Source: Undaria pinnatifida
Lineage: Eukaryota; Sar; Phaeophyceae; Laminariales; Alariaceae
Length of the DNA: 64,000 nt
Direction: 5' to 3'
Assembly: GCA_012845835.1 (NCBI GenBank)
Contig: JABAKD010000016.1
Span: forward strand, 22,001,182 to 22,065,181
Below are positions 22,195 through 31,799 of this stretch, in pieces; within the stretch, counting starts at the first letter, position 1, and every line of letters starts with the position of its first letter. The position numbers and the translations under genes are program-made. Below the pieces are notes generated by a model, which saw only the letters and a list, made by a program, of their open reading frames with translations, had not been told where the DNA came from and did not search any database.

Positions 22195-22270
22195 GTCCTG
22201 CTGCCGCTGTTAGCTACCGCTGCTACTGCTGGTGCTGCTGCTCTGCTGCTGCTCTGCTGCTGCTCTGCCG
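22195..22270 (+). repeat. CTG-rich microsatellite
   Basis: CTGCTGCTCTGCTGCTGC units. An ORF on each strand through it is a product of the repeat. Confidence 0.75.
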
Positions 22271-22507
22271 TTGCTGCGAGTGCAGCACCCTTACGCCTAC
22301 CGATGTTTTTTTCGAACGACATTTTTTTCCGAGAACGAGGAGCGTCGATGAGAGGGATTGTTGTGCAGATTACTGATACTACGACTAGGTACCGAGACTT
22401 TTCGACTCTTGGACCAACACCACTATTGCACCAATTTCTAGGGTGCCTAATTCACCGCGCTTGTTGCGTGCGATGATACAGATATTTTTCCTCACAAAAC
22501 AGCGACC

Positions 22508-22582
22508 GCAACAGCAGCAGCATCACCACCACAGCAACACCACAGAAGCACCACCCCAGCACCACAGCAGCAGAAGGAGCTG
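22508..22582 (+). repeat. CAG/CAC/ACC-rich microsatellite
   Basis: AACAGCAGCAGCATCACCAC and following CAC/CAG units. Reads His/Gln-rich in one frame. Confidence 0.7.
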
Positions 22583-22823
22583 CAAAGGCAACTGCGACGC
22601 ACTGCCATCACCGGCAACTGTGCGTGCAAGTGGTTCAAACTGCAGATAAGACTAACGGGCCAAAAGCACCAACTAACTGCTGTTTCTCGGCATTTGTTTT
22701 CGGTACCAAAAAGAACACCACCCGTCAGCTGTCTGTACCTTCGGTCAGCCGTTCCACAATAAATTCTAATATTTTGAAAAACGACGCACCTCAACCTCCT
22801 TCGAAGCGCCATGCCGACGTGGG

Positions 22824-23339
22824 ATGGTCTTGCGCTGCATGCAGGAATCCTTTTGCGAAACGCTCGGGGGTGCCAAAAAGATCGCTTGCATGGCTCGGAA
22901 AGACCCGCTCCCCTCCTTGGCTCGTACCTGGCGATCTTCAGCTCACGTGTATAACCTTCGACGTTGGCATGTTATTCTCTACGAAGGCTTGACCGACGAG
23001 TTGCCCACAGAAAAAATCACCCCGCGTATAGGCAACATTGGTCGCACACCTGCCCTCGCCCTCGACGATGGTGGGTCGTCGTTGGCAATGCCACGGCGAG
23101 TACCGCCAACATGTCTTCAGGAATCTTTTGTCGTCTGCGCAAGTCCCAGCGGAGATTTTGAAAAAAAAGCGAGTGATGCAAGGGATCCGAGGAGGGCCCT
23201 AGCTATCTTACAGCAGTACGGCCACTACATTGGGGTGTGTGCCTATTCGAACCCTTGGAACCTGGAACGACCAATGATTTTCCTTTTTGTTTCTGCCGTT
23301 GACTGCGTATCAAATCAAATATATTTTTTGGTGCTTTAA
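22824..23339 (+). CDS. ORF of 171 codons, unrecognised
   Basis: The longest plus-strand ORF of the unique spacer, outside obvious repeats. It reads a basic N-terminal part (KIACMARKDPLPSLARTWRS), an acidic/hydrophobic middle (DELPTEKITPRIGNIGRTPA) and ends YFLVL. An overlapping frame (22,624-22,992) contains CAACRNPFAKRS. I see no domain. It may be coding or chance. Confidence 0.2.
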   Translation: MVLRCMQESFCETLGGAKKIACMARKDPLPSLARTWRSSAHVYNLRRWHVILYEGLTDELPTEKITPRIGNIGRTPALALDDGGSSLAMPRRVPPTCLQESFVVCASPSGDFEKKASDARDPRRALAILQQYGHYIGVCAYSNPWNLERPMIFLFVSAVDCVSNQIYFLVL

Positions 23340-23388
23340 AAAAGCAAAAAATGGATGGCCTCGATACCAATTTATTTTTAACGAAATC

Positions 23389-23580
23389 GCCGGTTTTCAA
23401 ACCAGCTTCTGACCGTATACCCTAAAATACGATGCCCCTTGCCACTCCGACCTCATCGTTCGATAATCCTTTTCGAGCAAGAGATTATACGAATCTCTTT
23501 TTTTTCATAGCATCCTTCCTCGTATCGTGCAGCCATGAAACGTTCGTTAAATAAAATCGCTGGTTTCGGGGGGGGGCTAT
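23389..23580 (+). repeat. Dispersed direct repeat, copy 2
   Basis: Partner of 20,000-20,170. It starts with the palindrome GCCGGTTTTCAAACCAGC and ends AAAATCGCTGGTTTCGGGG. Confidence 0.65.
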
Positions 23581-23632
23581 CGTAGAATCAATCCTATGTG
23601 GGCCGCGAAGATATACTGGGGTCGAAAGACCG

Positions 23633-23884
23633 ATGCGACAAGTACGCCAACTGGCCAATAGGAAATCGAGGGCCAAGAGGGGACGGCCTGTGGATTGCAC
23701 AGTCAGGACGGGCTGTAAAGCCCTGATCGAGGCAGGGGTAGTAAAACCCTATGGGCAGGTATGCCGAAAAGAAACAAGAAAAACTGGTCGAAAGAAAAAA
23801 AACCTGTCAGCTGCAAAGCCAGGACGGGGGTCAGTGTCGTTGGACTGTAGCGGTAGGGGTGCCGAGAAAAAATGTCAGAAATAG
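23633..23884 (+). CDS. Basic ORF 1 of an overlapping pair
   Basis: 83 codons rich in Lys and Arg (CRKETRKTGRKKKN). It ends at a TAG inside the start of the next ORF: ATG of the second is at 23,872 and this stop is at 23,882-23,884. The surrounding 2.8 kb plus strand is purine-rich. It may be the relic of a nucleic-acid-binding protein; no motif is assigned. Confidence 0.25.
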   Translation: MRQVRQLANRKSRAKRGRPVDCTVRTGCKALIEAGVVKPYGQVCRKETRKTGRKKKNLSAAKPGRGSVSLDCSGRGAEKKCQK

Positions 23885-24120
23885 TTGTCCAGGTGAATAG
23901 ATCCGCTGGCTTCAAAGCTAGAGCGGAGTCGGACAGCAAGGGGCTCTTGGGGCAGCTACGGCCAAACAAGGTAGAGGCCAAAGAGAACCGACAGTTAAGT
24001 TTGAGAGTCAGCACGGGATGGATAACTTGGGACCTAAGGAGGGCTCTCGACATGAAACCAGTGGTCGACAATGTGGTGGGACCGTACGCGGTCGCAATAT
24101 CTGAAATGCCGCAACACTGA
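23872..24120 (+). CDS. Basic ORF 2 of an overlapping pair
   Basis: 82 codons starting MSEIVVQVNRSAGFKARAES and ending VGPYAVAISEMPQH. It overlaps ORF 1 by 13 bp in another frame. The palindrome half GCTGGCTTCAAAGCTAG lies in its codons 12-17 (23,905-23,922). Confidence 0.25.
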   Translation: MSEIVVQVNRSAGFKARAESDSKGLLGQLRPNKVEAKENRQLSLRVSTGWITWDLRRALDMKPVVDNVVGPYAVAISEMPQH

Positions 24121-25095
24121 GTGGCTGAGGCTACAGTGCAGTGAATTTAGTTGTGGAAAGGAGTACGCCAAAAAGCACGGGAGGCACCACAACAAAGAGG
24201 AAGTACGCCAAGAGACAAGGATAATTCAACACCAACAACAAGACAGGTAATTCCTCTTGGAAAACGAAGCGAAATAACGGGGAAAGAACCCATGTCGTCA
24301 CCAATCGCATAAGGTGAGGTGAGAAGGAGACGATGGAAAACCTCGATGTGGTTCGGAAACGCCATGGTTCGTCGGTATTCACGATAAGTGGGCTGGCTAC
24401 ATCAGCGGTAGAAGTCGGAAGCTAAAACCACAATGGCGAACAATCGTAGAGCTGTAGAAAAGCATAAGAACCTGGGCACAAGTTCACGATCTAGGCGACC
24501 ACAAAGATGACTGCAAAACGAACAAATGCCATACTTTGAATGCGGAAAATATGACAAAAGGCATACTACGTTAAAACGTTGTTGAAGCCTCAATGATAGT
24601 CGGATTGAAAGGGGGTACTTTGAGGGGGGGGGGGCACGAGGCGATTGCACTGACTATGCTGGTACCTCCCAGGTAGAAATTGTACCGAGACAGTAGGGTC
24701 CAAATACAATACGCGCACTAGGCGTTCACGAACATCTTCTCGCAGAAGAAAGGAGAGAAGGGAATTACTGTCGGTAATTTGCTGCGCACAGCGATAACCA
24801 CTAATGAGCAACCGTCTCCAGAGTTAACAAGTAGAGGACAAACAATACCCGCGTTGCGCGGACGCGAAAGTGCGGAAGGTATAGGTTCCGAAAATGCACG
24901 ACCACCAGAGTCGGGAGGAAATACGCACTAAAAATGCGCACATTGCAGAGGGGAGGGGGAGTACGTTCCTATCCGGTACATAGAGCAGGGGGAAGGAAAC
25001 ACAAGATAGAAAAACCAAGTTAACACGATTTTGTTTTTTTTCCAAGTCATATCGTGAGATCGGTGAAAACGGGCTCTTTACTCAACGGAGATTAA

Positions 25096-25353
25096 AAATA
25101 TTCTGCGAAAGAGGACGAACATGGTGCACACGATATCTCGGCTGAGAAGGATTCAGACGAAACTGTTACTAGGGCTGAGAAGGGTTCAGACGAGGATGTA
25201 ACTACGGCTGAGAAGTATTCAAACAAAACCGTAACTACGGATGAGAAGGAATCAGACGAGACCGTAACTACGGCTGAAGAGGAATCAGACGAAACTGCTA
25301 CGCTGTGGCGGGCTGATACCATAAGCCGGACAGAGGGGGAGGTTAAATGACGT
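25096..25353 (+). CDS. Acidic 11-residue repeat ORF (no ATG)
   Basis: An open frame of about 85 codons between in-frame stops. The centre is five tandem units of 33 bp (25,141-25,305) reading AEKDSDETVTR, AEKGSDEDVTT, AEKYSNKTVTT, DEKESDETVTT and AEEESDETATL. The period is exactly three-divisible and changes are mostly conservative, which suggests it once was translated. It could be an exon of a larger decayed protein. The antisense strand is also open (25,092-25,406), but its Ser/Val composition is just the complement. Confidence 0.4.
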
Positions 25354-25684
25354 ACAACTTTTAAACTGCTAGCGGGATGCATGCACAGCGTGCATACGAA
25401 GTTCATGGCTTATGACGATAAAGGGAAACTAAAATGGTTTGGGGGGTTGATGCTATAAAGAAGCCTAGAGGGAGGGGTCGTGAACAAACGACGGACACGA
25501 AAATACCAGCAAAACGTTAATGTCGTGAACATCTGAAAATGTGGCCTACGATAGAGCCATTCCTGTTTGAAGCTAAACGACGAAACGTCAGGGAAATCAT
25601 ACGCGAATGCGCTTCGATGTCCAACGGAGTAGAGGGGACTTGTGCAGGGCGAGACGACCAAAATGAGTTGACAACACGCCTCAA

Positions 25685-26010
25685 CAAACACCTACGGCGT
25701 GCGTAGTGCGGAAAACAGAGAAAGGGCCAGAACACATCTACCACAGTGGTAAGAGAAAAAGTATGACGCCTGAATAAGCACTTATGACGTACGTAGTCCA
25801 AAGAATGGAGGGGCTAAGACATATATGCCATAGCGGTGAGATTCCAAATATGACGCCGCAATAAGCACATATCTATGACGTACGTAGTACATAGAGCAGA
25901 GCCAGAGCCAAGATGGGCATACCACAGCGGATTTGGAGACATGTACGACGCCCTAAGTTTGCACCTATTTTGTGCGTAGCGCAGAAAGCAAGAGGCAGGC
26001 CAACCAAAAC
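25685..26010 (+). repeat. Tandem repeat with units of 87-95 bp
   Basis: Four units begin at about 25,685, 25,775, 25,862 and 25,957. Shared blocks are AAGCAC, TATGACGTACGTAGT, CCACAGCGG-like and GTATGACGCC. The units are diverged; period lengths are 90, 87 and 95 bp. Confidence 0.7.
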
Positions 26011-26375
26011 AAATCCACAGCGATTAGCGGGATGCAAAGCAACGGTATGCTAAAACGACAAGAGGAAACGAAAACACGGCCGGTTTGCGGCCAAGTTACG
26101 AAAACGGGGCAGGCTAAACCGACAAGAACAGAAATCACAATTTTTCGGGCTGGTTGCGAAAATGGAGCGAGCAAAAGCAGTGGCTGGTACGGCAGGGTAT
26201 CGCACCGACACACGCACGCAAACATACCTGCTGGTCAAGAGTGGGACAACCCGAAAGGTCAAAGCAAAGAAGAGGCACCTTGAAACTAGCTGAACGACAA
26301 AAATCAAACCCGAAAGCGAAAATCAAGAAGTTCATGCGCACAAAACAAATCTCATGGAGAAACTCAAGAATGATC

Positions 26376-27257
26376 TCAAGCAACATGGTTAGGGGTAGGG
26401 ACAAGAAAACAGTGGTAATTACGACTCAACGCGATAATATCCTGACTGCATAAGTCTATATCCCCGTCGCGTGGCTTTGTAGACACGCCGATCCGTAGGT
26501 AGTGCTCCGCAAAGATGCGCAGTAAACACGCCGTAAGATGATCCTGGAACTGAACGGTGTAGGGCCTGAAGCTCAAACGCAGCTGGTGGTGGTACTAGGG
26601 TGTGCTGCAGCACTTTGGATAGCGAAACGGTGACGTCGTAGTGTTCGCAGAAGATGTGTTAGGAGCGCTGGAGACGGATGATGTTCCAGTAGAACGCGTC
26701 GGACAGCTCCGAGCACAAACCAGTGAGGACGGGGTGTTCGCGCACGATGAGGTAAGAGCTCTGTGACGGAAGACGACGAGGCTGTAGTAGGTCAATCCGG
26801 TAGGTTAAAGAACGTGTCGGATCGCGTACGCGGCGGTGAAACGTGCGTGCTTCGCCGCTTGCATGTAGACGCAACCGTCGACGTTGTAGTAGTCCAAAAC
26901 CTGTGGGCCTGCGGAGTCGCCTGCGGTGCTCGTGGTGGCGGAGTTAGTTTTTCCCCCGGCGAGGTTGACGGCGTGGTTGCTGAAATAGGCGGTAGCGAAG
27001 GCCCGAAGTAGCCGACGATGGTCGTGACGCCGAGGCGGTTTATGTAGCGGTCTGAATGAACTGACCTACCGGCGCGGTGGCTGCAGGAGTCGGCGAAACA
27101 TGCCCCAGTTGGTCGGGGCGGACGGTACCATGACGCCGGTTTTGTTGGTAGTGGCCAGGAAGAGAGCGCGTTGCCGGTGGTAGCCGATTGAAGCGGAAGG
27201 GCCATCGGCGCGGTGGAGGCAGAAGTCGGTGAAATATTTCCCATATTTTACATGCAC
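26376..27257 (-). pseudogene. Decayed protein-coding region, unrecognised
   Basis: Overlapping minus-strand frames read protein-like segments in order: KYGKYFTDFCLHRADGPSAS and TNKTGVMVPSAP (27,257-27,130), then YINRLGVTTIVGYFG (about 27,045), then GPQVLDYYNVDGCVYMQAAK (about 26,900), then REHPVLTGLCSELSDAFYWN (about 26,720), then VQFQDHLTACLLRIFAEHYL (about 26,545). Several frameshifts separate them. The mix of Gly/Ala/Thr and aromatic residues looks like a structural protein more than an enzyme. Family not recognised. The plus-strand poly-C tract (27,271-27,287) lies upstream. Confidence 0.35.
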
Positions 27258-27270
27258 AAATTGCTCCTTT

Positions 27271-27287
27271 CCCCCCCCCCCCCCCCC
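27271..27287 (+). repeat. Run of 17 C
   Basis: Uninterrupted C17 followed by TCCTCC, directly upstream (on the plus strand) of an R1 copy. Similar runs lie at 35,167-35,181, 40,237-40,253 and 63,616-63,631. Confidence 0.85.
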
Positions 27288-27352
27288 TCCTCCAAACCCG
27301 CTCGCTTTTGATCAAAACTAGGTCCCCACGTCCTTCAAAACTCCGCCCCACC

Positions 27353-27655
27353 CCCCTCACCGGTTATTCGACTTACAAGATTCACTTGATAAAAGGATAC
27401 ATTTCCCTTCACAGCTGTCAGATTGTGTCCCCCTCAGAAACGGGTTTTATAGTTTCCGCGCACAGACTGACTAAAATCATCCTGTTGATCCTGATAGCTA
27501 CACTGTAGTTGTAAGGGGAGTCGCCGACCTATATCCTTAATGAGGACACACAAACCGTAATGCGCGCGATCGGAGTATCACACACAGCTTGCAAAGATGA
27601 GTTTCGACAAAATCTTCGATTTCACAGCTGGAGTGTATTTTCATTTTTTATAATA
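27353..27655 (+). mobile_element. R1 element, full-length copy
   Basis: Runs from CCTCACCGGTTATTCGACTT to the AT-rich end at 27,655. A TA-flanked DNA transposon relic (27,656-28,534) is inserted exactly in its terminal ATAATA. It is preceded by a run of 17 C at 27,271-27,287. Confidence 0.7.
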
Positions 27656-28534
27656 CAGTAGGTGGCCCTGTATAGTGGCAACCTGAATAGTAAAGTGCCC
27701 TATATAGTGGCATGAAAATATCCTGGCGAAATCTCAACCCGATATAGTGGCACTTTACCACTATTGAGGACGGGGCCCTCAATAGTGGCATTTTGGGCAT
27801 CACACATACCCAATAGTGGCAGTTCCAAGTAGTGGGCCCCCACTACTGGTGTACCACACCTGCCCACACACACTCTCAGCGGTGGGCGCCACACGTATCA
27901 TGCCAGCCTGCGCGGACCTAGAACTGTGTAAACTCCTAAACAAACCACTGGGAGAGAAAGACGGGCACGAGTCAAGCCTACAGCAGTTGCAGAGCTTCGT
28001 GGTGGTTGGGTTGATGCGCCGGGGTGGGGGTGTTTGAATTTTCTATACTGGCTGTTTCAGTTAATTTCGCGTCTCTACGTTGCTGTTTTCATGCGTTCTA
28101 CACGTAGTGTTGAATGTTGAACCCCATGTTACACTGCCCGCCGGACAAAAAATAGTGATGTGCCACCTATGATACAATGCGTTTGGACGTGGTTCCTGTG
28201 GTCTGCCTGCGCAGAAGAAACAGGTTTTGACCACAGAAGGCTCGGTAACCGTTGGAAAATCAACGGTCATTTCATGTGTTTCATGCGGATACTGCTGCAC
28301 ACAAATCAACCACGAGTAGTGGAACAGTATGCACGGCTTTACCTGTACCCAACAGCGTATAATCAGTGTACAGCGTGAACATCGAAGCTCTTTATTCGAC
28401 ACAGTGGCAATATTGCCACTGTAGACAGTCTAATAGTGGCAATAGTGCCACACTATATCGAATAGTGGCACTGCCCTGAATAGTGGCACAATTCTGTCCT
28501 GCCACTATATGCCACTATACAGGGCCACCTACTG
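27656..28534. mobile_element. TA-flanked DNA transposon relic (Tc1/mariner-pogo type ends)
   Basis: 879 bp with perfect 25-bp terminal inverted repeats that start CAGTAGGTGGCCC, flanked by TA on each side (27,654-27,655 and 28,535-28,536). The motif TAGTGGCA recurs many times in both subterminal regions (27,670-27,830 and 28,400-28,530). TA duplication and CAGT ends fit the Tc1/mariner-pogo superfamily. The two plus ORFs inside (27,816-28,037; 28,160-28,378) do not show a DDE transposase. It is inserted in the end of an R1 copy whose unfilled form is seen at 42,085-42,125. Confidence 0.85.
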
Positions 28535-28539
28535 TATAT

Positions 28540-29670
28540 GGTCGGACCAGATGGTGGCGACGACGCCGGGGCCAGTGGTAGTGGCCAGAAAAACGGTTGA
28601 CTTGTCGTTGGTAACAGGTGCCGCACAAATACAAAAAGAAATATAACGTTAGACATTCATCTCGCACACCAACCTGTCTTTAGGAGATTGCGTCATGTCG
28701 AAAGAGCCTAGCTTCATTTCCAAAAAAACACCAACAAGTAGTGTATATATCTGTGCACACATAATGTGATTCATCCGGTACAGCGCAGTTACGAGTTGCG
28801 CTGTTCTTCAAATAAATTGTAGTATGTGAGCCGAACATGATTATTCATTTTGCTGTTTATTCAGCGACAGACATACATACGACGACAAAAAATTATTTCC
28901 CGATCGAGTCAACATAGTTAATTCACGATGAATTACTCTTCGCTGCCGTCACCATGATTATTCGCGTAATGTTGCGCTAGAAATTGCGCGCCGGTTATTA
29001 TAGGACTATAAAAAGTGAAAGTCACCGCTATCCAGAGATATGCCGAGTGCCACAATCGAACTATCTGACGTGCGATCGCTAGGAGTATGGACTTGGCGTT
29101 CACATTAATTAGATGTAGCAACCGAACAACCCTACGGTTCTCGTGCATTCATCATACAGGTTAGCATCCGCCGTTTTTTTAACCTAGCACCGACCGTCAC
29201 GTGGGCAGAGCGTGTAATATACCAACAAGAAAAAGCCCTGGAAACTCGTATCTTATTACCGTACCCCTCAGGCTATCTTCACCGATCACGGCGTACATCA
29301 TATAGTATATATACTAGTCAGTTTCAGAAGAGTGGCAGGACGCTTAACCTAGCATTGACCCTCACCAGTGCACAGCGTGGACTGTATAACAAAAAGAAAC
29401 ACTGTGCGCGAACGCTTGTGTATAAGGCACTTAGATTCTCAAACAAAAATCACAGTCGCACGTTGTTTTCGTACGAATCTCAGTAATCCTGAGCATACGG
29501 CACAGATGCTGCTGTCCCCAAGATCAGCAAGAAGAGCCGCGGCAGTGCTCATCCTTACGAACACGCGCTGCTGTTTTAGACTTTGTTGTATGCTACTTGC
29601 TACTTGGTATATGCACGCACAGTACACTTGCAGTCTTGAGTGCGTGTAATGACAACTCGTACGTACGAGT
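28540..29670. other. No supported gene
   Basis: Mixed sequence. The only structure noted is a diverged direct repeat starting AACCTAGCA at about 29,180 and 29,346. Confidence 0.35.
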
Positions 29671-29737
29671 AAATGCATTATTTACTCGTACTTAACGACA
29701 CTCTTCCCCCTTACTTAGCCTTCGCATTGCAACATCG

Positions 29738-29891
29738 TGCAGGGAAATCACTCAGTTCCCTTGGCAGCCTCACCGCCTGTCCGGAGAAGGAGTACAACCG
29801 GAAGCACCGGGAGGGCTTGTGCATGAGCCGCGAGGAGTTCGCACGGTCCACGACCCTGTCAGATCGAGAACGGATCATGAAAGTGGTCTGA
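29738..29891 (+). CDS. Orphan exon-like segment
   Basis: An open frame follows a possible acceptor CATCGTGCAG (ending about 29,740) and reads LTACPEKEYNRKHREGLCMS then REEFARSTTLSDRERIMKVV, with a TGA stop at 29,889-29,891. It is rich in Arg, Glu and Lys and GC-richer than its flanks. No partner exon or family is recognised. Confidence 0.3.
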
Positions 29892-30179
29892 TTTGCCCCA
29901 TTTGTACTTTTTGCCCTCTGATTTTCGTCAAATCAAGTCATGTTTCTCCCCCTCCTGGGCCTGCCAGTCGCTCCAACTCAACACTAAAATCAATTTTCGC
30001 AGCTCATTTTTACGAATTTTGACGGGAAATTTTGACATGTGATTTGGAGCGCATTTGTCTAGGCCACCAAAGCGGCCCCAGAAAAAAAATACGATTTTTC
30101 ACCTGAATTTCGGTCGTTTTTAACAGGGTGCTCCTCGGGAATTTTCCCGTCACGGTTTTCCCGTCGTAATAGGCGGATA

Positions 30180-30370
30180 CGGGACAGTAGCGGAATACCG
30201 TCAAAATTCGCGATACCGTATACCGCTAAAGTCGGTACCGTCAAAAAACGAGAATCCGCTTCCCGTTTAAAAAGTAGCGTATTTTTCAAAACCGCCAAAA
30301 AAATACCGTCATGATGCAATACCGTCAAAAAAGTACCGCCATGTGCAAATAGCGTCAAAACAGTTCCGGC
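30180..30370 (+). repeat. ACCGTCAAA array 1
   Basis: The 9-10 bp word TACCGTCAAAA or TACCGCCAAAA recurs about nine times, with longer blocks such as GAGAATCCGCTTCCCGTTTA shared with array 2 at 30,680-30,930. Orientation is constant. Confidence 0.7.
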
Positions 30371-30383
30371 GAGGCAAATATGT

Positions 30384-30476
30384 CAGTGAGCTGCCTGTAG
30401 TCCAGTAGGTTGCGGGCACGACGGTGAGTTTTTGAACTGGAGTTCGATCCTCACTGATGTCCTATTTTTTTTTTTT
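30384..30476 (+). ncRNA. Pol III-like unit (A box, B box, terminator)
   Basis: A box TAGTCCAGTAGG at 30,398-30,409 and B box GTTCGATCC at 30,442-30,450 both fit the consensus, and a run of 12 T follows at 30,465-30,476. The ends CAGTGAG (30,384-30,390) and CTCACTG (30,450-30,456) are perfectly complementary. A full cloverleaf cannot be drawn. It could be a tRNA pseudogene or the head of a SINE. Confidence 0.45.
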
Positions 30477-30679
30477 CATAACGTCGAGTAATTTTGTTTT
30501 TTTGTTTTTTGATGTTGAAGTTCCTCATTTGCTCATGTGTTATATCGTTATATGTTATATCTTGTCTCTTTCGTGTTGCACGAGGCTGGTCAAATCGTCA
30601 ATTACTTACTTTACGGCGACTGCATTGCGCGCGATTCGAATCGCCAGCGAATTTCACCTGATCACATGTATCGTATGTT

Positions 30680-30935
30680 CGGTACCGGGTATAGGGGATA
30701 CCGTCATTTTTCAGTACCGTGCAAAAGGTACCGTCAAAAAACGAGAAACCATTTCCCGTTTTAAAAGTACCGTCATTTTCAGAACCGTACAAAAAAACCC
30801 GTCATAATTCGCCGTACCGTATACCGCCAAAATCGGTACCGTCAAAAAATTAGAATCCGTTTCCCGTTTAAAAAGTACCGTATATTTCAGAACCGTCAAA
30901 CTTCGTACCGTCATCAAAAACCGGTACCGAAGAGT
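30680..30935 (+). repeat. ACCGTCAAA array 2
   Basis: Same words as array 1 in the same orientation, including GAGAAACCATTTCCCGTTTT and AGAATCCGTTTCCCGTTTA blocks at about 75-110 bp spacing. Confidence 0.7.
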
Positions 30936-30997
30936 ACCCTGGTTTTTTTATCATCGATTTTCACTCAAACGTTCATACTTTCAGCTCCTCATTTTTT

Positions 30998-31219
30998 TTG
31001 TTTCTGGAGCTGCTGTGGCTCGATGGGAAATACGCATACCGGGCCCCATGCAAAAATTTAGGACAAAAGATCTCAAAAGTGAGCCGCGCAAAACCATTTA
31101 ACTGTTGCGGTAGGCTCATGGCCAGACCAGCTCGTCGTATAGGTTTTACTAAAACTGTACCAGTAGTACCAAAACAGACAGGTATAGGTATAGACTATGT
31201 ATACAGCAACGAGAAGTAA
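30998..31219 (+). CDS. Short ORF, unrecognised
   Basis: 73 codons starting at a non-ATG codon; the first ATG gives MARPARRIGFTKTVPVVPKQ and a tail IGIDYVYSNEK. A second small ORF (31,229-31,354; MHFLKKHLKDVSREFDEF start) follows 9 bp after its stop. The two could be remnants of one reading frame. No family is recognised. Confidence 0.25.
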   Translation: MFLELLWLDGKYAYRAPCKNLGQKISKVSRAKPFNCCGRLMARPARRIGFTKTVPVVPKQTGIGIDYVYSNEK

Positions 31220-31228
31220 ATACAGAGT

Positions 31229-31354
31229 ATGCACTTTTTGAAAAAACATTTGAAGGACGTCAGCCGTGAGTTCGACGAATTTCAGGTCAACAGTAATGAA
31301 TTTGTTGCGTGTTTTGCGCAGACAAAAATTGCAACTTGTGCGAGGTATACATGA
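31229..31354 (+). CDS. Short ORF downstream of 30,998-31,219
   Basis: 41 residues from ATG to TGA, helical and charged (MHFLKKHLKDVSREFDEFQ). It lies directly after the previous ORF. It is too short to classify. Confidence 0.2.
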   Translation: MHFLKKHLKDVSREFDEFQVNSNEFVACFAQTKIATCARYT

Positions 31355-31424
31355 TAATAATCCGAAACAAACGTGTACACATGTGTAGGTCGTCGAATCA
31401 CCCGTACCGTTCAGTTTTACTCAG

Positions 31425-31765
31425 TCAACTACTCCCGAGCACCACCAGTCGTTTTTCATTACTCAGTGCCTGGAGTACTTCAAGTTGAAATTACTCGTAA
31501 ATACTCTCGCGAGTACCTGGAATACTTCGACATAAAACGACTGAGTATTGAGTACCCGCAAGTACCTGGAATACTTCGACCTGAAGCGACTGAAAACTTC
31601 CTTGTCCCAGGAGTCCTGCGATCTCAAACGATTGTGCTCTCGAGAGTCCCTCGAGCACTTTTACTTGAAACGACTGAGTACTTGCGAGTCCTCGGAGTAC
31701 TTCGATCTGAAATGACATAAAATACTTGCGATTCCCTGGAGAATGTCGACCTGAAATGACCGTTA
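31425..31765 (+). repeat. Diverged tandem repeat of about 50-60 bp units
   Basis: About six units with the words CGACTGAGTA, GAGT(A/C)C.TGGA.TACTTC and GA.(C/T)TGAAA. A plus-strand frame (31,373-31,720) is open through it and reads imperfect 18-20-residue repeats (VPGVLQVE, VPGILRPE, VPGVLRSQ, VLGVLRSE). Confidence 0.65.
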
Positions 31766-31799
31766 CTAGAGGGTTGCAGAAGAAAAAAAGTGAAAATGC

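Larger units (their letters stand above)
19974..23922. repeat. Cluster of interspersed 18-bp palindromes (GCTGGTTTCRAAACCAGC)
   Basis: Near-identical palindromes occur at 19,974, 20,810, 20,943, 21,010, 21,248, 21,452, 21,513, 21,608, 23,389 and 23,905, with half sites at about 20,144, 21,653 and 23,559. The consensus is GCTGGTTTCGAAACCAGC, often followed by GATATTCAAGCG. Compensating changes keep the arms paired: GTCGGTTTCGAAACCGGC at 21,608 keeps an inner 14-bp perfect palindrome. No such motif was noticed elsewhere in the window. Confidence 0.75.

Noticed and set aside
19974..23922. CRISPR-like repeat array
   Set aside because: The palindromes are irregularly spaced, have no uniform spacers, lie among eukaryotic repeats and have no cas-like genes.
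25092..25406. Ser/Val-rich minus-strand ORF
   Set aside because: It is the antisense of the 33-bp acidic repeat, and the plus strand gives the more plausible composition.
30384..30476. Functional tRNA gene
   Set aside because: Both promoter boxes and a T-run are present, but the complementary ends overlap the T-arm and a cloverleaf does not form.
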